From contig CAIPJU010000168.1 in the NCBI GenBank assembly GCA_903865465.1, forward strand, positions 1 to 12,680: 12,680 bases of DNA, in the 5' to 3' direction. The first letter of the stretch is position 1; each line of letters begins with the position of its first letter. Source of the stretch: an uncultured Bacteroidota bacterium. Lineage in GTDB: Bacteria > Bacteroidota > Bacteroidia > Bacteroidales > VadinHA17. The position numbers and the translations under genes were made by a program. The notes beneath the pieces were generated by a model. It was not told where the DNA came from. It did no database searches and saw nothing but the letters and a program-made list of their open reading frames with translations. Shown in pieces: positions 8,064 through 12,680 of this stretch.

Positions 8064-8156
8064 TTACAACAGATTAGAGGTAACCAGGCTTAACTTCAAT
8101 TATTCCTTAGAAGAAAAAGATACTTTTTTTACATTAGGAATATCACAAAAGCCTGA

Positions 8157-8203
8157 GTGGAAAATAATTTTTCCACTATGCAGCACAAAGATAATTTCTT
8201 TGT
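8157..8203 (-). terminator. Two adjacent hairpins downstream of the DUF2007-like gene, possible terminator
   Basis: GTGGAAAA (8157-8164) and TTTTCCAC (8169-8176) form a perfect 8-bp stem with a 4-base loop. ACAAAGA (8185-8191) and TCTTTGT (8197-8203) form a 7-bp stem with a 5-base loop. Both lie within 75 bp of the stop codon at 8230 on the minus strand. Neither is followed by a strong T-run in that direction, so termination is plausible but not certain. The rest of the gap (8064-8156) is AT-rich and must hold the start signals of the PAP2_C gene. Only an imperfect -7 box (TATCTTTT on the minus strand, near 8114-8121) is visible. Confidence 0.4.
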
Positions 8204-8229
8204 CGGATTATGCAACCTCTCTTTTGGGT

Positions 8230-8442
8230 TCAGGCAGACATCCCCTTGTATATCTCCAGGATCTCCTTCCTGAATTCCTCTGGTGCTTCAACGTGGCCCC
8301 ATGCACTCTGTGTTTGCCAGAGACCATCATATACGAGATCGTGATAGGACCTAATGATATGAGGGATATTGTTCTCCTCTAAAATACTGTCAAGCAGTGT
8401 GGCTTCAAATTCGTTGTCTAAAACAAGAATTTTAACGTTCAT
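8230..8442 (-). CDS. Small DUF2007-like protein (putative signal-transducing family)
   Basis: This is a 70-residue protein without signal peptide or membrane segment, so cytosolic. The opening VKILVLDNEFEATLLDSILEENNIP has the form of the DUF2007 fold: a beta strand, a helix rich in Glu/Leu (EA-LLDSILEE), then NIPHII. The second half (YDGLWQTQSAWGHVEAPEEF, then a helix EILEIYKG) also fits this group. The family is labelled a putative signal transducer, but its biochemical role is not established. The ATG lies 7 bp after the stop of the OB-fold gene, so the two are almost certainly co-transcribed. Similarity is judged by eye. Confidence 0.65.
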   Translation of the reverse strand: MNVKILVLDNEFEATLLDSILEENNIPHIIRSYHDLVYDGLWQTQSAWGHVEAPEEFRKEILEIYKGMSA

Positions 8443-8449
8443 TGTGGAT

Positions 8450-8875
8450 TTATTTGGTCTTAACTAGGGCGCAATTGAACATCTGTACATCAATCAGGAA
8501 ACCGGAACACTGACCCCTGAGAGTTATATTATCACCTGGTTTGAATGCCGAAGGATCAGAAACAGCAGGGAAGGTGCAGCTAACTGACGACATGTCATTA
8601 TCGGTCTTAAGCGATACAGTGGCTGAATTGTCCTTACCGGTACTAACCGAAATAATTGAACCGGTTATTTCCAGGATTTTATTGATATATTTTGCAGATG
8701 ATGTAGTTTCATTCTCTTCAAATTCTTTCTGCACGGCAGAGGAGGTCAATACAAAGTCGGGTTTGGCTTTCGACATATCGGTATGTTTCAGGTTATAAAA
8801 ATAGAGACCTGCAAGAATTCCGGCTACAGCGATGAAGAGTACAAAAAACAGAGCAACTTTAATATAAGTTTTCAT
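8450..8875 (-). CDS. Membrane-anchored OB-fold (tRNA_anti-like) protein
   Basis: The 141-residue protein has a single N-terminal hydrophobic segment (about 5-27, VALFFVLFIAVAGILAGLYF), acting as anchor or uncleaved signal. The rest is probably periplasmic. Residues about 40-141 look like the tRNA_anti-like OB-fold domain seen in Bacteroidota envelope proteins. It contains FEENETTSSAKYINKILEI, then GSIISVSTGKDNSATVSLKT, SSVSCTFPAV, FKPGDNITLRGQCSGF and a closing strand with a third cysteine (FNCALVKT). The name reflects fold similarity; tRNA binding is not implied. The fold could bind a small ligand or another envelope protein. Three cysteines remain after the anchor, and disulfides are possible. 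It sits between YceI (18 bp) and the DUF2007-like gene (7 bp), as part of one transcription unit. Confidence 0.7.
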   Translation of the reverse strand: MKTYIKVALFFVLFIAVAGILAGLYFYNLKHTDMSKAKPDFVLTSSAVQKEFEENETTSSAKYINKILEITGSIISVSTGKDNSATVSLKTDNDMSSVSCTFPAVSDPSAFKPGDNITLRGQCSGFLIDVQMFNCALVKTK

Positions 8876-8893
8876 ATTGCTAAGTTACTAAAT

Positions 8894-9448
8894 TTATTTG
8901 TTACCAACCGGAGTATATTTCATGGTAACTGTAACTTCCATGTTTTTCCCGATCTTTTCCCTTACAAGCCCTGGTATGTTGATTTTGTAATCTTCAGGGA
9001 CAATGTTGAATTTTGCGTTTGCATTTAAACCACCAGATGCAACTTCCAGGGTCCCCTTTGCAGAAATTTTATTTGTGACGTTATGTAATGTCAGTTCACC
9101 CTCAACTGTGACATCATATGAGCCGTTTTTTGAAAGGTTAACCGATGATAAATTTGTTATTTTTCCCTTGAAGCTTGACTTTGGGTATGTATCAGATTCC
9201 ATGTAGTTTTCATTGAAATGCTCTTCCATCAGCGCCCTGTCGAAATGGAATGATTTAATAAGAGCCTGGAAAACCAAATCACCGGTCGATGCATCGATTA
9301 CACCTGCAACCTGATTGTTGTCGGCTTTTATATCTTCCATAGGAGTGTGAGAATAGAAACCGATATAACCGTTTTTGGTCATATATTTCTGGGCATTTAT
9401 TGAAAGGGCCAGTGTCAGAAGGATGGAAATCAATGCTAAACGTTTCAT
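8894..9448 (-). CDS. YceI family periplasmic protein
   Basis: The 184-residue protein has a clear signal peptide (MKRLALISILLTLALSINAQ, cleavage after about residue 20). The mature part has the YceI lipocalin-like pattern. NGYIGFYSHTPMEDIKADNNQ is followed by VAGVIDASTGDLVFQALI, by a short helix region in which a partner is excluded (FNENYMESDTYPKSSFKGKI), and by the strand pair VEGELTLHNVTNKISAKGTL. The closing strand region is FNIVPEDYKINIPGLVREKI. YceI proteins form a barrel with a hydrophobic tunnel that binds isoprenoid-type lipids such as quinones in characterised members. In Bacteroidota they often sit beside cytochrome or DUF5777 genes, as here. It follows the DUF5777 gene after 65 bp and leads the OB-fold and DUF2007-like genes. 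Confidence 0.9.
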   Translation of the reverse strand: MKRLALISILLTLALSINAQKYMTKNGYIGFYSHTPMEDIKADNNQVAGVIDASTGDLVFQALIKSFHFDRALMEEHFNENYMESDTYPKSSFKGKITNLSSVNLSKNGSYDVTVEGELTLHNVTNKISAKGTLEVASGGLNANAKFNIVPEDYKINIPGLVREKIGKNMEVTVTMKYTPVGNK

Positions 9449-9480
9449 AATTATTGTATTAAAGATGAGAATGCTTTACG

Positions 9481-9513
9481 AAAAATCTTAATTTTTGAAG
9501 TCAGTTTAAACTG
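9481..9513 (-). terminator. Palindrome plus AT hairpin after the DUF5777 gene, weak terminator or attenuator candidate
   Basis: CAGTTTAAACTG (9502-9513) is a perfect 12-bp palindrome that abuts the DUF5777 stop codon at 9514-9516. About 5 bases further on, in the direction of transcription, AAAAAT (9481-9486) and ATTTTT (9491-9496) can pair across a 4-base loop. The stems are AT-rich and weak, so partial read-through into YceI is likely. No full TAnnTTTG box lies in the 65-bp gap, which also favours read-through. Confidence 0.3.
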
Positions 9514-10401
9514 TTATTTATGTTTCTTAAGTGTAAATACTCTCGAGATGTTGAATCCGAAATGGATATCTCCTTTTCGCCAGCTTCCTGTTGTCTCGCC
9601 AACAAAGCCCTTTTCGATCATTGCAACGGAATTGGTCAGCATCAGCTGGAACACATGTCCTCCGGTCTCAATGTCGATTCCTACTGAAAGGGGATTATAG
9701 ATTTGTGTGCTCATATAGGTTTTCGGATTCGCAACATAATAATATTCAGCATTCAGGCTTATCCTCTTTGACAGTTTCAGCCTGCCACCAGCCCCCATGG
9801 CGAATATGTCGTTAGGATCCAGGGCCGTTGTAACCAGGTTCCTGTGAACATAAGTGGGAGTAAGCTGGAATGAGAATGCCTGGCTGAATTTCCTGGCTAC
9901 AAGAACCTGAGCCACATACGACATCCTCGATGAAAAATAGTTGGCTCTTGTCGGATCGGTCCATTTCTGTGACATTAGCGCTGCTGAAGTCATAACAGAA
10001 ACTGATACGGGCATTACCCTGTCTCCTTTCGACTGCCGGAGAACAGAGAACTTGGCAAAACCGTCGAAGGTCTTTTCGTATGAGCCTCTTCCGACACCGA
10101 CCATCAGCCATTTCATGATCCCATATTCGAGGCTGAAGTGGATATTCGACTGGTCGAGTCCCCAAAGGTTATAGGAACCGGAATTAAGGGTCCCGAATCG
10201 GTGGGAGATCCTGAAATCAAGCTGCCCCGGTACCATTCGTTCTATTGAATGGCCATTCAAAATGCGTGTTGACTTAAAGGTGGCAGTTGTATAGTTGATA
10301 TCTGGAGCTGCATCCGAATTAAGCAGATTCATAAGGTCATCCTGTGCAAAAAGGGCTGCAGGTATCAGAAAAGCGAAAAAAGCAATAGCCAGTCGTCTCA
10401 T
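9514..10401 (-). CDS. DUF5777 family beta-barrel protein, outer-membrane candidate
   Basis: I chose the ATG at 10401 (295 residues), because it starts a proper signal peptide (MRRLAIAFFAFLIPAALFAQ). A TTG at 10425 would add eight residues (MNHYNKQD) and overlap the preceding stop codon. After the signal comes DDLMNLLNSDAAPDINYTTA and then ATFKSTRILNGHSIERMVPG, followed by LDFRISHRFGTLNSGSYNLW, all typical of DUF5777. The rest alternates polar and hydrophobic residues in strands separated by turns (YGIMKWLMVGVGRGSYEKTF, FSFQLTPTYVHRN, ISLNAEYYYVANPKTYMS), as expected for an outer-membrane barrel of roughly 12-14 strands by eye. Function is unknown. With two lipoprotein cytochromes immediately upstream and YceI downstream, a role as their outer-membrane partner is an inference. 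Confidence 0.82.
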   Translation of the reverse strand: MRRLAIAFFAFLIPAALFAQDDLMNLLNSDAAPDINYTTATFKSTRILNGHSIERMVPGQLDFRISHRFGTLNSGSYNLWGLDQSNIHFSLEYGIMKWLMVGVGRGSYEKTFDGFAKFSVLRQSKGDRVMPVSVSVMTSAALMSQKWTDPTRANYFSSRMSYVAQVLVARKFSQAFSFQLTPTYVHRNLVTTALDPNDIFAMGAGGRLKLSKRISLNAEYYYVANPKTYMSTQIYNPLSVGIDIETGGHVFQLMLTNSVAMIEKGFVGETTGSWRKGDIHFGFNISRVFTLKKHK

Positions 10402-10421
10402 ATCTTGTTTGTTATAGTGGT

Positions 10422-10799
10422 TCAATTATTAAGCATGCCATTCCTGATCCATATATTTACCTGGTTTACCCTGCAGCTATTAAGTCCGCCTGATGGAGGC
10501 ATTTGCGGAAGGCCGCTTCCCTTAATGGCATTTATCAGGGTGCCTGACGTTGCTAAAGCTTTAACATTGCTATAACTTCCCAGCGATACTCCTCCTGAAG
10601 GGAGTGAGCCACTGTGGCAATTGATGCAGTATCCGTTAATAATTGTGCTTATCGTTGCCGAGTAAGTCACATTTGAAGAATCACAGGTGTTGGAGAGATT
10701 TGGGTAAAGTGCCTCTTCGTTGTCGTAGTAGCACGAAACGGCCAGCACCGATATAATGGCAACAATCATGGAAGTTATTGCAAAACGTTTTTTATTCAT
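10422..10799 (-). CDS. Small mono-heme c-type cytochrome lipoprotein
   Basis: This 125-residue protein has a lipoprotein signal ending in LAVSC (lipidated C23). The residues after it (YYDNEE) are acidic, like known Bacteroidota surface-export signals, so it may be displayed outside the outer membrane. One heme-c site CINCH lies at 58-62 (C58, C61, H62 as proximal ligand). M100 in QMPPSG is the likely distal ligand. The C-terminal block SCRVNQVNIWIRNG matches the end of small Bacteroidota cytochromes of this type. It is clearly paralogous to residues 265-332 of the protein encoded just upstream (about 39 of 68 positions identical by hand count). The ATG lies 7 bp after that gene's stop, and the DUF5777 ATG follows 20 bp after this stop, so all three are co-transcribed. 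The partner and redox role are not readable from sequence. Confidence 0.82.
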   Translation of the reverse strand: MNKKRFAITSMIVAIISVLAVSCYYDNEEALYPNLSNTCDSSNVTYSATISTIINGYCINCHSGSLPSGGVSLGSYSNVKALATSGTLINAIKGSGLPQMPPSGGLNSCRVNQVNIWIRNGMLNN

Positions 10800-10806
10800 T
10801 GGAATG

Positions 10807-11805
10807 TCAGTTATTTAGATATCCGTTATTGACCCAAATGGCAATCTCTCTTTTCTGGCATGTAGTTAAAGCACCCGAAGGAGGCATCTTGGCAACTCCA
10901 GCACCATTGATGGCATTAACAAGCGTTCCTGCCGAAGCTATTGATGCAACATTTGCATAGGAGTTAAGCGAGATGCCACCCGAAGGACTAGAACCGCTGT
11001 GGCACCCCATGCAGGTTGATTGCACCATTGGCCATATCTGTCCTGCAAAGGTTACTGTATTTACAGTATCGCATGGTACTGTGCATGTTTCATTGAGAGC
11101 TCCGTAGCCAATCCATTTCCCAATTGAGTCAATCTCAGCTGCTGTAAGCTGTGACTTCGATGAGGGGGGCATTTTATCCTCACCCGAGGTATTTGTTATA
11201 GTCCTGTAAAGCCTGCTTCCTGAAGGACTTCCGGCAGTCACTGTTGCCATTACCCCTGAGAACGAGGTGAAGTTATATCCCGATTTGTGAGTTATAGCAT
11301 CGTGGCAGCTTGCAATCCCGCAGCGTGATACAAGAACCGGCAGGATATCACGTGTGAAGCATGCCCTTTTTACTCCGGCATCTCCGGTACCGGTTCCTGT
11401 GCCAGTTCCGGTCGTATCGCTTGGAACGGTACATGTGGCATTTGTTGCCCCCTGCAATATCCAAAGCATTATGGTTGTCCTGTTAGCCTTTGACAAAGGT
11501 TGTTTTGGGGGCATCCTGTTAAATCCCCAGGTCTCGGTAATAACCTTATATAGACGGCTGCCATTAGGGTCCCCTGCAACGACATTGCGGCTAATGCCTG
11601 CATAATCGGAGAATGACAATTCCCTCCCCCCTTCATGACAATGTGAAATAGCACAGTTATTCTGAAAGATTGGAAGTACATCCCTGGTAAAGCAGACCTC
11701 TGTAAAACCTGAGATATCTACCTTATGAGTGCAGGAGACTATCCAGGAGAGTGAGGTAAAAATGATAATAAAGAAAAGTGCCAGATATATTTTATCTGAT
11801 TTCAT
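10807..11805 (-). CDS. Three-domain c-type cytochrome lipoprotein with CX4CH and CXXCH heme sites
   Basis: The 332-residue protein has a hydrophobic signal ending in WIVSC (lipidated C25). Three heme-like domains follow. Domain 1 (about 36-128) has CAISHCH at 51-57 and the probable distal Met in RMPP (M98). Domain 2 (about 147-244) has CGIASCH at 162-168 and M212 in KMPP. Domain 3 (about 250-332) has standard CMGCH at 265-269 and M307 in KMPP. The first two use four residues between the heme cysteines, a variant known in this Bacteroidota family and in some cytochromes c3. Domains 1 and 2 are copies of one unit (CFTRD at the start, GSRLY in the middle, a C-TVP ending). Each also has flanking cysteines (C38/C125, C149/C241) that may form disulfides. 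A Thr-Gly linker (about 132-141) joins domains 1 and 2. The role is probably electron transfer at the cell surface or in the periplasm. Confidence 0.85.
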   Translation of the reverse strand: MKSDKIYLALFFIIIFTSLSWIVSCTHKVDISGFTEVCFTRDVLPIFQNNCAISHCHEGGRELSFSDYAGISRNVVAGDPNGSRLYKVITETWGFNRMPPKQPLSKANRTTIMLWILQGATNATCTVPSDTTGTGTGTGTGDAGVKRACFTRDILPVLVSRCGIASCHDAITHKSGYNFTSFSGVMATVTAGSPSGSRLYRTITNTSGEDKMPPSSKSQLTAAEIDSIGKWIGYGALNETCTVPCDTVNTVTFAGQIWPMVQSTCMGCHSGSSPSGGISLNSYANVASIASAGTLVNAINGAGVAKMPPSGALTTCQKREIAIWVNNGYLNN

Positions 11806-11825
11806 ACGCTGATCATTTAAAATGC

Positions 11826-11855
11826 CAAAACTATCTTAATTAATGAATGATTAAA
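11826..11855 (-). promoter_or_regulatory. Promoter candidate for the cytochrome / DUF5777 / YceI gene set
   Basis: On the minus strand TAGTTTTG (11826-11833) matches the Bacteroidota -7 box TAnnTTTG fully. Eighteen bases upstream lies TTTA (11852-11855), one base off the -33 TTTG. The -7 box ends 20 bases before the ATG at 11805, giving a short leader. It sits in the 66-bp gap after the NUDIX gene, so the cytochrome set can start independently of that gene. Confidence 0.55.
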
Positions 11856-11871
11856 CCACCATTCGAATTAT

Positions 11872-12408
11872 TTATTGCCTTTCCCTGCATGATAAAAAGC
11901 ATTGAAGCAGGTAATCATTAAACTCTTTCTCAAAATTCGGTGTAAAAACAGCTTTCCCCTTACTGGATTTGATCTCCTCCAATGACCAGAATCTTCCCTC
12001 ATCAATCTCATCGGGATTTATGACGGGGAGCTGATCTGAAACTGCCATAAATGAATTTACAAGTTCCCGTTCAACAGGTGATTCCCAGACATATCTGCCA
12101 AGAAATTCGGGTTGGAATCCTGTTATTCCGATCTCTTCTGAAGCCTCTCTCCTCAAAGCCTCAGTAATCTCCTCGCCTGGAGCCACATGACCGCCCACTG
12201 AGGTATCCCATTTGCCGGGCTGTGTATCTTTTTTCATTGACCTCTTCTGGAGGAATAGTTTCCCTGCAGAATTGAAGATATGCAAATGTATAACAGGATG
12301 AAGCAGCTTGCTTTTTCCGTCGTGACAAACCGACCTGAGTGCATACCCGATGGTCTTACCTTCCTCATCTACTACGGGAAATACTTCGTCGGGATCAGAA
12401 TAATTCAT
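11872..12408 (-). CDS. NUDIX hydrolase
   Basis: The 178-residue cytosolic protein carries a complete NUDIX box at 73-95: G73, E79, R87-E88, E91-E92 and G94, in the form GHVAPGEEITEALRREASEE. This box binds the metal and places the pyrophosphate for cleavage. The upstream part (VHLHIF-like IHLHIFNSAGKLFLQKRS, KDTQPGKWDTS) and the start PVVDEEGKTIGYALRS resemble the YfcD / isopentenyl-diphosphate-isomerase-like NUDIX subgroup. The isomerase activity cannot be assumed. The substrate is some nucleoside-diphosphate-linked or similar molecule. The ATG at 12408 is only 7 bases after a -7 box. The gene sits 66 bp upstream of the cytochrome set in the same orientation, with a promoter between them, so functional coupling is not implied. 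Confidence 0.88.
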   Translation of the reverse strand: MNYSDPDEVFPVVDEEGKTIGYALRSVCHDGKSKLLHPVIHLHIFNSAGKLFLQKRSMKKDTQPGKWDTSVGGHVAPGEEITEALRREASEEIGITGFQPEFLGRYVWESPVERELVNSFMAVSDQLPVINPDEIDEGRFWSLEEIKSSKGKAVFTPNFEKEFNDYLLQCFLSCRERQ

Positions 12409-12415
12409 ATAAGTG

Positions 12416-12423
12416 CAAAGCTA
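12416..12423 (-). promoter_or_regulatory. -7 box candidate for the NUDIX gene, possibly leaderless start
   Basis: On the minus strand TAGCTTTG is a full TAnnTTTG match. Only 7 bases (CACTTAT) separate it from the ATG, so transcription would start at or within a few bases of the start codon. A -33 TTTG at the usual distance is not clear. Confidence 0.45.
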
Positions 12424-12507
12424 ATTATAATAATGTACAATTAGTTGGGGATGAATATAAAGATTATATAAAGATTGGGATTATTGAAAAATCATCAATC
12501 CTCCCAA

Positions 12508-12540
12508 GCTCGCTGGCGCGGATTTGCATTCCGAGTCCAA
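12508..12540 (+). repeat. REP-like hairpin element, copy A
   Basis: The core (12519-12533) reads CGGATTTGCATTCCG, an imperfect palindrome with a 4-bp outer stem. It is preceded by CTCGCTGGCG. The reverse complement of copy B (12619-12650) aligns with it over about 37 bases with about 25 matches by hand count. It is therefore a diverged copy in opposite orientation. The surrounding bases 12424-12507 and 12541-12618 show no gene and no further structure I can support. Confidence 0.6.
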
Positions 12541-12618
12541 AACTTACTACCTACAACAAATGCTGCTTGCGAAGACTGCTATCCGTGCCGTGAATATATA
12601 TTGTATTAAATATTTTGG

Positions 12619-12650
12619 TTAAGCCCCGATTACAAATCGGCGCTAGCGGG
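12619..12650 (-). repeat. REP-like hairpin element, copy B
   Basis: On the plus strand the core CCGATT / AATCGG (12626-12631 and 12635-12640 by hand count) forms a perfect 6-bp stem around a 3-base loop. It is followed by CGCTAGCGGG. It is the inverted counterpart of copy A. At the second stem pair, copy A has G-C where copy B has C-G, which suggests the stem itself is conserved. Confidence 0.65.
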
Positions 12651-12663
12651 CTGGTTGCTTGCT

Positions 12664-12680
12664 TTAAGCCCTGATTACAA
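12664..12680 (-). repeat. REP-like hairpin element, copy C, cut by the window end
   Basis: TTAAGCCCTGATTACAA (12664-12680) matches the start of copy B (12619-12635) at 16 of 17 positions in the same orientation, 45 bp further on. The other half of the hairpin would lie beyond the window. A tandem array of this element may continue to the right. Confidence 0.6.

Noticed and set aside
7978..8382. 134-residue plus-strand frame spanning the gap between the PAP2_C and DUF2007-like genes
   Set aside because: It overlaps two better-supported minus-strand genes and runs through the two hairpins. The protein resembles nothing I know.
9812..10165. 117-residue minus-strand frame inside the DUF5777 gene
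   Set aside because: It is the same strand in another frame, with no separate start signal. The DUF5777 frame has a signal peptide and family motifs throughout.
11383..11420. Hexamer-like repeat in the cytochrome gene, considered as a regulatory repeat
   Set aside because: It simply encodes the Thr-Gly linker between domains 1 and 2, with codon variation, so it is a protein linker.
12339..12593. 84-residue plus-strand frame at the right edge
   Set aside because: It starts inside the NUDIX gene on the other strand and runs through repeat copy A. It shows no coding character.
12508..12680. Start of a CRISPR array
   Set aside because: The repeats occur in both orientations, differ at many positions and have unequal spacing. 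CRISPR repeats are direct and nearly identical.

Overview
The window looks like a chromosomal segment from a member of the Bacteroidota, probably class Bacteroidia. The evidence is a BlaR1/TonB-type protein with plug-like repeats, DUF5777 and YceI exported proteins, signal peptides ending in Ala-Gln or Gly-Gln, Bacteroidota-style -7 boxes (TAnnTTTG), and weak or absent Shine-Dalgarno sequences. No phage, transposase, CRISPR or RNA gene is visible. Most genes belong to known families. The less ordinary material is a surface cytochrome/barrel/YceI gene set and two kinds of intergenic repeat.

Left part (1-6141). The 3' end of a TonB-domain protein on the + strand meets a minus-strand gene set head-on. 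That set is read from 6141 down to 836: a diacylglycerol-kinase-like lipid kinase, a secreted GH20 beta-N-acetylhexosaminidase, and a secreted YVTN-propeller/phosphoesterase fusion. The 106 bp between the converging genes hold a long imperfect inverted repeat built from CTCTGTGT units.

Middle (6142-8063). A CorA-family metal transporter gene (+) diverges from the lipid kinase gene. It faces a membrane protein of the PAP2_C (sphingomyelin-synthase-like) type on the minus strand.

Right part (8230-11805, all minus). Reading direction is from 11805 downward. The order is a three-heme c-type cytochrome lipoprotein, a one-heme cytochrome lipoprotein related to the last domain of the first, a DUF5777 outer-membrane barrel candidate, a YceI-like periplasmic protein, a membrane-anchored OB-fold (tRNA_anti-like) protein and a small DUF2007-like protein. 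The first three are almost contiguous and have a good promoter candidate upstream. The last three are also tightly packed and follow after 65 bp. I infer that the cytochromes, barrel and YceI protein work together in the cell envelope, probably in redox or electron transfer, but the sequence does not prove this.

Right edge (11872-12680). A NUDIX hydrolase gene has a -7 box so close to its ATG that its mRNA may be leaderless. The remaining 272 bp carry no gene. They hold three copies of a REP-like hairpin element, one inverted relative to the other two, with the last cut by the window end.
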